64,000 bases of DNA from Sporanaerobium hydrogeniformans (lineage in GTDB: Bacteria; Bacillota; Clostridia; Lachnospirales; Cellulosilyticaceae). Positions 8,101 through 16,036 of this stretch are shown here, one piece after another. Under the pieces are notes generated by a model. The model searched no databases. It was not told where the DNA came from and saw only the letters and a list, made by a program, of their open reading frames with translations. The position numbers and the translations under genes are program-made. Location of the stretch: contig NZ_PEDL01000010.1 of assembly GCF_002735925.1 (NCBI RefSeq), positions 1 through 64,000 on the forward strand. Direction: 5' to 3'. Every line of letters starts with the position of its first letter. Positions within the stretch are counted from its first letter, which is position 1.

Positions 8101-10599
8101 AAAATTGACTACAAAGCACTTCCTATACCAGATAGAAGCCAAGAAGAAAGTGAAGCTTATGTGGCACCTAGAAATGAGTGGGAGGAAAAGTTAGCAACTA
8201 TATGGTGTGAAGTCTTAGGAATCAAAAAGGTTGGAATAGATGATAATTTTTTTGACTTAGGAGGGGAATCATTTAAAGCTATTAAGATAACTAGAAAAAT
8301 AGGAAAGAATGTTAGTGTTATTGACCTCTTTAAGTTTCCTACTATAAGAGAGCTAAGTCATCGTCTTTTGGGAGAAGTTCAAGAAGAAGAAGGGCGTTTG
8401 ATAAAATTGACACCTAATACTCAAAAGAACATCTTAATGAATTATATTTGTTTTCCTTTTGCTGCAGGAAGTGCTATTTCCTTTCAGCCACTAGCTAATG
8501 AGCTACCTGAAAATTGTGCTTTATACGGTGTTCGCATGCCGGGGCGAGACTTTTCAAAACCAGAGGATATAGGAGGTACTATAGAGAGCATTGTACATGA
8601 ATGTGTTACCGAAATTCAGGAGAAAGTACAAGGACCCATCAGTATTTATGCACAATGTATAGCAGGAGCTTGGGGACTGCTTCTTGCCTATGAATTGAGG
8701 AAGCAGGGCATAAAAGTAGTAACACTATTTGAAGCGGCTAATTTTCCCTCGCCAAGGCTTCCAGGAAAAATAAGTGAATGGTGGTCAAAACTTTTCCCAG
8801 CAGATAGATGGATGTCTAATCGCGTCTATAGAGAAACTCTAAGAAGTCTTGGTAATGAAGATGATATGGGAAATGTAGAGGAGGAGAATTTTCTTATTGC
8901 AGGCATTAGACATGAAGTAAGATTAGGAGAAGATTTTTTCTCTAAAACTTACTATGATTCAACGTTTGAAAAAGTAGATGTACCTATCTGTTGTATTATA
9001 GGAGAACAGGATCGTAGTACAGAGTACTATCAGGAAAGATACCATGAATGGGAGCGATACAGCGATCAGGTGAGTTTGAATGTAATTAAAGAAGCAGGAC
9101 ACTTTTTTCAGAAACACCAACCTAAACAACTATGTGGTATTATGACTGAAAAAATAATGCAATACATGGAAGATGAAAGACTTCTAGTTGTTAAAAATAA
9201 GAAAGAAGAAAAAACTTCCTTTGAACTAATAGAGGGAGGAAAGAAAAGCATAAAAGACGAAGGAAGTATGAAACTTTTCTTCATTATTATTTTGGGACAA
9301 GTTATCTCTATCTTAGGATCAAATCTGTCTAGCTTTGCTACTGGTATTTGGATTTATAATCAGACAGGTTCAATAGGCAACTTTAGTGCTATCTCTGTAT
9401 GTGCATTGGTTCCAAGTATTATTTTTGCTCCTTTAGCAGGTGTTGTAGCAGACTACTATGATAAGAGAAAAATTATGATATTAGGTGATTTATGTTCTGT
9501 TTTAGGAACCCTGCTTGTATTGGTCATGTATAGCTTAGGCAGATTGGAAGTATGGCATATTTGTTTGGCAGTTGTTGTTTCATCTACAGGTGGTGCATTT
9601 CAAAGCCCAGCTTTTTTATCAGCCATTCCTATTCTTGTGCCCAAGCGTTACTTAGGTCAGGCAAATGGAATTTTGCAGTTTGTTACATCTGGAGGACAAA
9701 TGCTAGGACCTATTTTGGGAGCAGGAGCACTTTATTTATTAGGTATGAAAGGCGTATTGTTTATGGATTTCATTACTTGTTTTGCTACAGTAGGCACACT
9801 TCTTTGTATAAAGTTCCCTAATAGGAGTTTCAAGAAGCGAGAAGAACCATTTATCAAAGAGCTTATTGGTGGCTGGTACTATATTATGAAAAGATATAGT
9901 TTAGTAGTAATGGTAGCATTCTTTGTAGTTGCTAACTTTCTAATGAGTTTAGTTACGGTGCTTTTTACCCCATTAGCTATTGCACTATCTACAGTAAAAG
10001 GGCTAGGCTTTGTATTAGGAGCTAATGCTGCTGGAGTTGTGTTAGGATCTATTATTATGAGTTTATGGGGGGGAACTAAAAGAAGAGCTAATGGTATGGT
10101 TGGATTTTTAATACTTAGTGGAGTTTCTATTATAATAATGGGAATTAGGCCATCTGCTTTATTACTTGGAATAGGACTATTTTTATTTGGGATATCTATA
10201 GCTTTTGTAGATACACATTGGCAGATTATGATTCAAACCAAAGTAGGATTAGAATTACAAGGAAGGGTCTTTTCCATTAATCAAATGTTAGTATCTGTCT
10301 TTAGACCTATGGCATTTTTATTAGCAGCACCTTTATGTGAAAAAATATTTGAGCCTATGATGATGAGTAAATCGCCTATTGTAGAGAGCATTAAACTGAT
10401 AATAGGAACGGGAGATACTAGAGGGATGGGGCTTTTATTTGTTAGTGTAGGCTTAGTATTATTTATTTGGAGCATTTTAGGATTTAATTATAAGCCGCTA
10501 CGCAATATGGAAGATTATTTACCAGATGCTATTCCAGGACCTGTTATTTATAAAGATAAAGATAAGATTCAGGCAAGTATTGATCGTGCAGTGAGCTAA
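5125..10599 (+). CDS. NRPS C-A-PCP-TE module fused to an MFS exporter
   Basis: An 1824-aa protein with five parts. Condensation domain at about 45-480 with HHSVIDS (second His about residue 175) in place of the usual HHxxxDG. Adenylation domain at about 503-990 with TSGSTGEPKG near 653 and YGPTETT near 792; its A4 region reads FAADLGSFNIF, an unusual variant. PCP serine S1049 in LGGESF. Thioesterase at about 1107-1345 with Cys nucleophile C1178 (YAQCIAG), D1296 and H1326 (AGHFF). Then an MFS domain of the EntS/MFS_3 type from M1382 to about 1800 with some 10-12 membrane helices. The start is GTG behind GGGGGG. The module should join the residue from the upstream A-PCP protein to its own, release the product and export it. 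Confidence 0.92.
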   Translation: MEEQEKRVLSLQQRRMLIEKNKKKQALQDISCVCRKPGENIFPASFSQRRIWFMYQLKPNSIEYNVPEAYIIKGKFSLVHCREAFDEIVSRHEVLRTTFREIEGEPMQVVHPHKKSAFEYLDFSPMEEGKEKDLIIDQEVKKATNCIFDLEKGPLIQFLLIKKQENIHILVIVAHHSVIDSWSLSILRREFQVIYQSKCQSKDVIPLAPLKVQYGDFALWQQKNMTSKKLSKQLDYWVSKLKDYIEDIKLPTDFNRPPIRTARGAAHSFNSSPQLAKQIKKLASENDCTTFMVLLSAFQILLYHYTHQERIVVGTTASSRPTPETEEIIGFFINNLTFNTYIGDKPSFKDYLLRVKDETLAMYKNQEVPFEKVVEALHLKRDLSRTAIYQVMFNYLSAAGDHSEMKELNSQMYGLGGSKATTDLNLFAWEEEDSIHFNFEYCTDLFRESTIQRLGQHYITLLNSIVEDSTRTIDKMPLLTSIERECLLSRGKRQMISVDSSIVIHRLFEEQVNKAPKHTAVYFEGKEVSYEELNQNANKVAHYLLDLGITPGTKIGLFMDRSIEMIIAMLGVLKAGGAYVPLDPTYPANRISSIIERARTRHILTQRHLLASFPEMDKIQLVGIDTLLEGNNGMKNPDLELSGEALMYILFTSGSTGEPKGVMIKHRNYVSYIKAITKRLEMNEPLSFAIVTTFAADLGSFNIFAPLLTGGCVHVIAYERATDPDWLAAYFKVHPIDVIKMVPSHYEALQVGKDAKSIVPRKMIIFAGETLRQEIPKKVWEYNPNCRVFNNYGPTETTVSVLAYEVKKDKVREGYPIPLGTPLENSYVYVLDENKQLVPFGVIGELYIGGEGVSEGYLEREDLTRERFLYDPFDSEGKRKLYKSGDLVRCLEDGSIEFVGRADRQIKIRGYRVELGAIERVTQEHEAVQEAIAQVATEKDGSSRLIVYITLHKELLTFNTTVLRKYLKNKLPDYMVPNSFVVLKSIPINANGKIDYKALPIPDRSQEESEAYVAPRNEWEEKLATIWCEVLGIKKVGIDDNFFDLGGESFKAIKITRKIGKNVSVIDLFKFPTIRELSHRLLGEVQEEEGRLIKLTPNTQKNILMNYICFPFAAGSAISFQPLANELPENCALYGVRMPGRDFSKPEDIGGTIESIVHECVTEIQEKVQGPISIYAQCIAGAWGLLLAYELRKQGIKVVTLFEAANFPSPRLPGKISEWWSKLFPADRWMSNRVYRETLRSLGNEDDMGNVEEENFLIAGIRHEVRLGEDFFSKTYYDSTFEKVDVPICCIIGEQDRSTEYYQERYHEWERYSDQVSLNVIKEAGHFFQKHQPKQLCGIMTEKIMQYMEDERLLVVKNKKEEKTSFELIEGGKKSIKDEGSMKLFFIIILGQVISILGSNLSSFATGIWIYNQTGSIGNFSAISVCALVPSIIFAPLAGVVADYYDKRKIMILGDLCSVLGTLLVLVMYSLGRLEVWHICLAVVVSSTGGAFQSPAFLSAIPILVPKRYLGQANGILQFVTSGGQMLGPILGAGALYLLGMKGVLFMDFITCFATVGTLLCIKFPNRSFKKREEPFIKELIGGWYYIMKRYSLVVMVAFFVVANFLMSLVTVLFTPLAIALSTVKGLGFVLGANAAGVVLGSIIMSLWGGTKRRANGMVGFLILSGVSIIIMGIRPSALLLGIGLFLFGISIAFVDTHWQIMIQTKVGLELQGRVFSINQMLVSVFRPMAFLLAAPLCEKIFEPMMMSKSPIVESIKLIIGTGDTRGMGLLFVSVGLVLFIWSILGFNYKPLRNMEDYLPDAIPGPVIYKDKDKIQASIDRAVS

Positions 10600-10626
10600 G
10601 AGTAAAAAGATAAAGGGGGAAATGCT

Positions 10627-11373
10627 ATGAAAAAGGCATATCTTACCATAGATGATGGGCCTTCAGCATTTAGAAAAGAGCGAGTAGATATTTTGAAAAA
10701 ATATGACATTCAAGCTATTTGGTTTAGTTCGGGAGAGTATCTTTTAAAGAGGGAAGAAGAAGCTATCTATACCATAAAAAATGGAGGGGTTATAGGTAAT
10801 CATTCCTATAACCATCCTCATTTTTCTGCTGTAGTGTTGGAAGAATGTTATCAGCAAATAAAACGAACAGATGAAATTATTGAAGCGCTTTATAAAGAAG
10901 CTGGGGTGGAACGACCTATTAAAGCATTTAGATTTCCTTATGGTGATAAGGGAGTTGAAAAAGCATTTTATGATTTAGATTATAGTTTTGAAGAAAAGAA
11001 GAGAGTTGAAGCTATTCAAGGTTTTTTAAAAGAATTAGGGTATCAAACCTTGGAGTTTAAAGATATTCATTATGGGTATTTTCAAAGGCTAAAAGAAAAG
11101 AAGCACATTGATTGGTACTGGACTTATGATGCAATGGAATGGTGTATTTTTCAAGAAAGACCACCTTATGGCATAAAAACATTAGAAGATATATTGGAGC
11201 TTATGGAAATAGATTTACCTGAACGTTGGATGGGGCTTAATAATAAAAAATCAAATGAAATTATTGTAGTCCATGATCATGATCAGACTCTGGAATTTTT
11301 TGAACCTATTATTAAAGCATTCTTAGATAAGGGTATTAATTTTAAAAAATATACTAAGGATATGAGGCACTAA
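10627..11373 (+). CDS. NodB-type polysaccharide/sugar deacetylase
   Basis: A 248-aa carbohydrate esterase 4-like protein. The metal/catalytic motif TIDDGPS covers residues 7-13 (D10, D11), and the second motif GNHSYNHP supplies H59 and H63. A late VVHDHDQT segment is in the usual place of the last catalytic His region. There is no signal peptide, so it acts in the cytoplasm, unlike peptidoglycan or chitin deacetylases. In this locus its likely substrate is an N-acetyl-sugar added by the two glycosyltransferases (inference from context). AAAGGGGGA precedes the ATG, and the stop is 1 base from the next start. Confidence 0.85.
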   Translation: MKKAYLTIDDGPSAFRKERVDILKKYDIQAIWFSSGEYLLKREEEAIYTIKNGGVIGNHSYNHPHFSAVVLEECYQQIKRTDEIIEALYKEAGVERPIKAFRFPYGDKGVEKAFYDLDYSFEEKKRVEAIQGFLKELGYQTLEFKDIHYGYFQRLKEKKHIDWYWTYDAMEWCIFQERPPYGIKTLEDILELMEIDLPERWMGLNNKKSNEIIVVHDHDQTLEFFEPIIKAFLDKGINFKKYTKDMRH

Positions 11374-11374
11374 T

Positions 11375-12041
11375 ATGGAGATTTATGGGATTTATTTATC
11401 TTTCCATAAGGCTGATGAAATAATAGAAAAATATAAAGAGCAACTTATGCCAGCAAAAAGAAAGCGACTTGTAAGGCTGAGAAAGAAAGAGGATCAATTA
11501 AGGCTATTAGCAGGTGATTTATTAATGCAATATGGGCTATATCAAGAATTTGGCTTAGAACCTAAACAACTTGAGATAGTCTATAATACTTATGGTAAAC
11601 CATATATATCAGGATATAAATACTGCTATTTTAATATTAGTCATTCCCATGAATGGGTGGTATGTGCTATAGATAAAAGTGAAATGGGTATAGATATTGA
11701 GAAGGTTGAAGAGATAGATCTTGATATGATTAAGATAATCTGTAATCAAGAGGAATATAAGATATTTTACTCAAAAAGGATAAGTAATTATCAAGCAAAA
11801 CTCTATGAAATGTGGACTATTAAAGAAAGTTATACGAAAGGCTTAGGAAGGGGATTATCAATACCTTTTTCTCAGATAAACATTAATGAGAAAAAAAAAT
11901 GAAGTAGCCTTATTTAATAATCAGAAATCTACAAAAAGGTATTATAAGAAAAGCAAACAGATAGAAGGATATGAACTGGCAGTATGCACTAAGAAACCTA
12001 TACAAAAAATAAAAATAAAGCAAGTAGAGCTTTTTTATTAA
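11375..12041 (+). pseudogene. Sfp-type 4'-phosphopantetheinyl transferase, frame broken in an A9 run
   Basis: The first 175 codons (11375-11902) are an Sfp-like PPTase: the KRLVRLRKKEDQLRLLAGDLL region, the NISHSHEWVVCAI strand, the magnesium site MGIDIEKV, and WTIKESYTKGLG. Frame 0 stops right after nine A's (11891-11899). Reading one A fewer continues without a stop through a tail containing KKSKQIEGYELAVCTKK and ending at TAA 12041, giving about 221 aa, the normal Sfp length and the expected C-terminal strand. This enzyme should prime S554 and S1049 of the NRPS proteins. The break may be a sequencing error, phase variation, or be overcome by slippage. If real, the 175-aa product lacks only the last part of the C-terminal domain. 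Confidence 0.85.
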
Positions 12042-12133
12042 GGTCTTTTTGTATATAATTGTATGCTCAAAGAGAAAATGGTATGCTAGTAGTATAGGAA
12101 AATAAAATAGAAAGTGTGGAGGCGGTAAGTAGG

Positions 12134-13177
12134 ATGAAAATACTTTTTATTGGGGGTACGGGTACTATTAGTGCAGGGATTACTAGGGAATTAATTAAGA
12201 ATCCAAAGATTGAGCTTTATTTGATTAATCGTGGTTCACGTAGTGAGGAATTTGCAGATAAAGTTACTTTTATAAAAGGAGATATTAATAAGGAGGCTGA
12301 GATAGCAAAAAAAATAGAAGGCTTACAATTTGATGTAGTAGCTGATTTTATTGGTTATTTGCCAGAACATATAGAAAGAGATTATCGTTTATTTAAGGGT
12401 AAAACCAAGCAATTTATGTACATAAGTTCTGCATCTGCTTATCAAAAACCATTAAATGATTATAGGATTACAGAAGCAACACCTGTTTCTAATCCTTATT
12501 GGGAATACTCTAGAAACAAGATAGCTTGTGAAGACTATTTGATAAAATTATACCGTAATGAAGGATTTCCAGTAACGATTATCCGTCCAAGCCATACTTA
12601 TGATGAACGTTCGGTACCAGTTGGGGTGCGAGGAGAAAAAGGAAGCTGGCAAGTTATTAAAAGGATACTTGAAGGAAAGCCAGTTATTATTCATGGAGAT
12701 GGGACCTCACTTTGGACGATGACACATGCGTGTGATTTTGCTAAAGGCTTTATAGGACTTATGGGAAATTTCCGTGCAATTGGAGAAACTATACACATTA
12801 CATCCGATGAAACCTTGACATGGAATCAAATTTATCAGTGCATTGCAAATGCTTTAGGAGTGGAACTACATGCTTATCATGTAGCTTCTGAATTTTTAGC
12901 AGCAGTAAGTAAGTATGATTTTATAGGTGGATTAATAGGGGATAAAGCCAACTCCGTTGTATTTGATAATAGTAAATTAAAGCGATTAGTACCTGATTTT
13001 GTGGCAACTAAACATTTTGAAGAAGGTATTAAAGAAACCATTGACTATGTACTTACTCATGAAGAGTGTCAAAAAGAAGATCAGGCATTTGATGCATGGT
13101 GTAATTATGTTATAGAGGTATTAGAAGAAGCAAAAAATACTTTGGCAAATAAAAAGCAATGTACCCAGCTAATGTAG
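12134..13177 (+). CDS. NAD(P)-dependent epimerase/dehydratase-like protein
   Basis: An extended short-chain dehydrogenase with the Rossmann motif GGTGTIS at the N-terminus (residues 7-13), a SSAS strand and the catalytic YxxxK pair Y125/K129. I chose ATG 12134 because GGAGGCGG lies 8 bases upstream and the Rossmann strand starts directly after it; a GTG at 12116 would place the ribosome-binding site inside the gene. It lies 92 bases after the PPTase and ends at its own terminator. It may act on a nucleotide sugar used by the glycosyltransferases, but it resembles general sugar epimerases that occur alone, so membership in the NRPS locus is uncertain. Confidence 0.8.
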   Translation: MKILFIGGTGTISAGITRELIKNPKIELYLINRGSRSEEFADKVTFIKGDINKEAEIAKKIEGLQFDVVADFIGYLPEHIERDYRLFKGKTKQFMYISSASAYQKPLNDYRITEATPVSNPYWEYSRNKIACEDYLIKLYRNEGFPVTIIRPSHTYDERSVPVGVRGEKGSWQVIKRILEGKPVIIHGDGTSLWTMTHACDFAKGFIGLMGNFRAIGETIHITSDETLTWNQIYQCIANALGVELHAYHVASEFLAAVSKYDFIGGLIGDKANSVVFDNSKLKRLVPDFVATKHFEEGIKETIDYVLTHEECQKEDQAFDAWCNYVIEVLEEAKNTLANKKQCTQLM

Positions 13178-13290
13178 TACCAATCTCTTTTTTAAAATAA
13201 GGAATAAGGTTATTTGGAAATAAGAGCTTCATAAGAAATAGAGATTAAAAAAATATATAGCAGGTAAAAATAATAAAATATAAATAGATA

Positions 13291-13337
13291 AAAGAGTGTT
13301 ATAAGGTTAGGAAGCTAATTTTATAGCACTTTTTTTA
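13291..13337 (+). terminator. Terminator after the epimerase gene
   Basis: Stem GTGTTATAA / TTATAGCAC with an inner GTTAG/CTAAT pair, followed by TTTTTTT. It lies between the epimerase and the LacI-controlled operon. Confidence 0.75.
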
Positions 13338-13378
13338 TATGTGTAATTCCTAAAAACATGTAAAAATATATATAAAAT

Positions 13379-13400
13379 TTTATATAAACGTTTATATAAA
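13379..13400. promoter_or_regulatory. LacI-family operator (perfect palindrome)
   Basis: Core TATATAAACGTTTATATA is an 18-bp perfect palindrome with the central CG typical of LacI/PurR-type operators, and the symmetry extends two bases on each side (22 bp). It is about 180 bases before the LacI gene, so it is a good candidate for autoregulation of the sugar operon. Confidence 0.75.
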
Positions 13401-13521
13401 GTGGAATATAAAAAATAACCAATAAATAGAGGTAAAAAGTTTTATTAATTTGAACTTTAAATATAAAAATATACAAAATAAACAAAAAGTATAATATAAT
13501 TTAAATATTATATGTTAACAG

Positions 13522-13551
13522 TTGTTTATAATTTAAAGAATAGAATATAAT
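13522..13551 (+). promoter_or_regulatory. Likely promoter of the LacI-led sugar operon
   Basis: TTGTTT at 13522-13527 and TATAAT at 13546-13551, with an 18-base spacer. The ribosome-binding site AAGGAGATAT follows within 10-20 bases, so the leader would be short. The surrounding 13401-13521 is AT-rich with other weak -10-like boxes, so a second start further upstream near the palindrome is possible. Confidence 0.45.
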
Positions 13552-13576
13552 TTAATTACAAAGGAGATATAAAATT

Positions 13577-14593
13577 TTGAAAACAAGCATAAGACAAATT
13601 AGTCAAATTACAGGATTTTCTATAGCAACCGTTTCAAATGCACTAAACGGTAAGAAGGGTGTTAACAAAGAAACTGCAGAAAAAATTTTGAAGGTTGCTA
13701 AGGCGCATGGTTACCTTAGTGAAAGGAAAATCACAAATATTAACTTTGTGATTTGTAAGAAAAGTGGTGATATTATATCCGATACGCCTTTCTTTTCAGC
13801 ACTAATAGAGGGTGTAGAAATGGAAAGTAGGAAATGTGGGTATCGCACAGTTATCCAAAAGCTCGATCAATCTAGTGTGGAATATGAAAGCATACTGGAA
13901 GGAATTTTAAATGATGGGGCATCAGGTATTTTACTACTAGCTACTGAGCTTAGTGAGGAGGACATCAAGGATTTTGAACGTGCAGTGAGTCCATTGGTTA
14001 TTGTAGATAGCTGGTATACCAAGAGCAAATTTGATGCTGTATTAATTAATAATACAGACTCTGTAACAGCTGCAGTAGAGTACCTTATAGGGAAAGGACA
14101 TAGAGAGATTGGCTATTTAAAAAGTCAATTAAGGATTAAAAATTTTACCTATAGAGCTCAAGGTTATAGGCGTGCCCTTTTGCAAAGAAGAATACCAATT
14201 AATGAGGAATTTCAAGTGAAATTGACACCTACTACAGAAGGTGCCTATAGGGATATGGATTCTTATTTACGCACATCACCCAAGCTTCCAACAGCTTTTG
14301 TAGCGGATAATGACATTATAGCTTTAGCTGCTATCAAAGCATTAAAGCAGCATGGATATAAGGTCCCTCAAGATATTTCTGTTATTGGTTTTGATGACTT
14401 ACCTTTTTGTAATATATCTTCACCTAGTCTAACGACAGTTAGGGTATTTAAACAGGACATGGGGAGATTGGCTGTTAGAAAATTAATTGACCGTATTCAA
14501 AATGGTGTAGGGATCAACACGAAAACAGAAATAGGAACAGAATTTATAGAAAGAGATAGTGTGTGTGAATTAAAAAAAAGTAATGGAGGATGA
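13577..14593 (+). CDS. LacI/GalR-family transcriptional regulator
   Basis: A 338-aa repressor. The N-terminal helix-turn-helix is IRQISQITGFSIATVSNALNGK, followed by the hinge helix region and a periplasmic-binding-protein-like effector domain (for example VIGFDDLPFCNISSPSLTTVR). The start is TTG preceded by AAGGAGATAT; there is no ATG nearby. It is the first gene of a tightly packed operon for a sugar isomerase, split transketolase, kinase and ABC importer, and its likely operator is the palindrome at 13379-13400. The effector is presumably the imported sugar or its phosphate. Confidence 0.92.
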   Translation: MKTSIRQISQITGFSIATVSNALNGKKGVNKETAEKILKVAKAHGYLSERKITNINFVICKKSGDIISDTPFFSALIEGVEMESRKCGYRTVIQKLDQSSVEYESILEGILNDGASGILLLATELSEEDIKDFERAVSPLVIVDSWYTKSKFDAVLINNTDSVTAAVEYLIGKGHREIGYLKSQLRIKNFTYRAQGYRRALLQRRIPINEEFQVKLTPTTEGAYRDMDSYLRTSPKLPTAFVADNDIIALAAIKALKQHGYKVPQDISVIGFDDLPFCNISSPSLTTVRVFKQDMGRLAVRKLIDRIQNGVGINTKTEIGTEFIERDSVCELKKSNGG

Positions 14594-14595
14594 GT

Positions 14596-16023
14596 ATGAA
14601 TAAGTTAAGATTAGGTTTTGCACCTACTAGGAGATTTACCTTTAGTAAAGAAGATGCACATAAATATAAAAACATGATAAGAAAGTACATAGATACGTAT
14701 GATATTGAAGTCATAGATATTGAAGACATGAACGAAGAAGGACTTTTATATAATGATACTGAAATGGCTTATAAGATAGCAGATAAATTTATAAGAGAAA
14801 AAGTAGATGCAGTATTTGTCCCACATTGTAACTTTGGAACAGAAGATACAGTAGCTAAAATGTGTAAAGAAGTCGGAAAGCCTGTTTTGTTATGGGCTCC
14901 AAGAGATGAAGATCCTTTAGAGGATGGTACAAGATTGAGAGATAGTCAATGCGGTGTGCTTGCGACAGGTTCAGTTTTAAGAAGATTTAATGTTTCTTTT
15001 ACATACATTCCTAGTACAACTATAGAAGATTCTATTTTTAAACGGGGCTTCGAAAACTTCTTAAAGGCAGCAAATGTTGTAAAAGCATTTAATAGCATTA
15101 GGATACTACAGATATCGACACGTCCTGCTGATTTCTGGTCAGTTATTTGTAATGAAGGGGAACTTTTAGAAAAGTTTAATATTCAAATCTACCCTATTAG
15201 CTTAAAGGAAATTGAACTAAAAACATTAGAAATTGAAGCATCGAATAGTGAAGCATTAGCAAAAGAGATAGAAAAAATTAAAGGCTTAGTGGATTGTTCG
15301 GCAGCTGATGAAAGTAGTGTGAAGAGAGTAGCAGCCCTTAAACTGGCAATGCGTTATTACATTGATAAAGAACTTTGTACCTGCGCAGCCATTCAGTGTT
15401 GGTCAGCACTTCAAGAAAGTCTAGGGATCATGCCCTGTCTTGCCAATGCACTTTTAACGGATGAAGGCATACCAGTTGCTTGTGAAACAGATATTCACGG
15501 TGCGATTTCATCTGTTATGGCTTATGCGGCAACCATGAATCAAAAGTCTCCTTTTTTTGCAGATATTACAGTAAGACATACCAGTAATGAGAATGGAGAG
15601 CTCTTGTTCCACTGTGGCAATTTCCCAGTAAGTCTCACAAAATGTGAGTGTAAAACAAGCTTTAATAAGCATTTCTTGTTTGATGACCATGCACCAGGTA
15701 CCCACGAAGGTGAAATTATAGGTGGTGAAATGACGATTGTCAGATTTGATGGTGATCATGGTGAGTATCAATTATTTTTAGGAAAAGCAAGAGGAATTGA
15801 AGGTAAATTTACAAGAGGAACGTATGTATGGGTTGAAGTAAATGATTGGCTTGAGTGGGAAGATAAATTAGTAACAGGACCTTATATCCATCACTGTAGC
15901 GGGATTCATGAGGATGTAGTACCTGCTTTATATGAAGCTTGTAAATACATTAAAGGACTTAGACCAGACCCCGTTGATCCAAAAGAACCCGAGATAAAAG
16001 CGTGGTTAAGAGGGAGTATCTAA
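14596..16023 (+). CDS. L-fucose/D-arabinose isomerase-like sugar isomerase
   Basis: A 475-aa member of the FucI fold family, which interconverts aldoses and ketoses with a divalent metal. Visible features are the N-terminal VFVPHCNFGTEDTVAKMC region, the central CETDIHGAISSVMAYA segment with acidic metal ligands, and a C-terminal HHCSG near the end. E. coli FucI is about 590 aa, so this is a shorter, diverged member. ATG 14596 is preferred: GGAGG ends 6 bases upstream, whereas ATG 14590 overlaps it. It follows LacI with coupled spacing and precedes a split transketolase. The substrate may be a branched or short aldose rather than fucose (inference from the neighbours). Confidence 0.82.
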   Translation: MNKLRLGFAPTRRFTFSKEDAHKYKNMIRKYIDTYDIEVIDIEDMNEEGLLYNDTEMAYKIADKFIREKVDAVFVPHCNFGTEDTVAKMCKEVGKPVLLWAPRDEDPLEDGTRLRDSQCGVLATGSVLRRFNVSFTYIPSTTIEDSIFKRGFENFLKAANVVKAFNSIRILQISTRPADFWSVICNEGELLEKFNIQIYPISLKEIELKTLEIEASNSEALAKEIEKIKGLVDCSAADESSVKRVAALKLAMRYYIDKELCTCAAIQCWSALQESLGIMPCLANALLTDEGIPVACETDIHGAISSVMAYAATMNQKSPFFADITVRHTSNENGELLFHCGNFPVSLTKCECKTSFNKHFLFDDHAPGTHEGEIIGGEMTIVRFDGDHGEYQLFLGKARGIEGKFTRGTYVWVEVNDWLEWEDKLVTGPYIHHCSGIHEDVVPALYEACKYIKGLRPDPVDPKEPEIKAWLRGSI

Positions 16024-16036
16024 GTAGGAGGGAATT

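Noticed and set aside
9552-9821. Plus-strand open frame in another frame within the MFS part
   Set aside because: Cysteine/serine-rich translation, no ribosome-binding site, fully inside the fusion gene.
13178-13576. Riboswitch or T-box in the 400-base gap before LacI
   Set aside because: Only a terminator, a LacI palindrome and promoter-like boxes are visible; no conserved aptamer or T-box sequence.
15508-15771. Minus-strand open frame within the sugar isomerase gene
   Set aside because: Antisense to a conserved enzyme, no recognisable domain.
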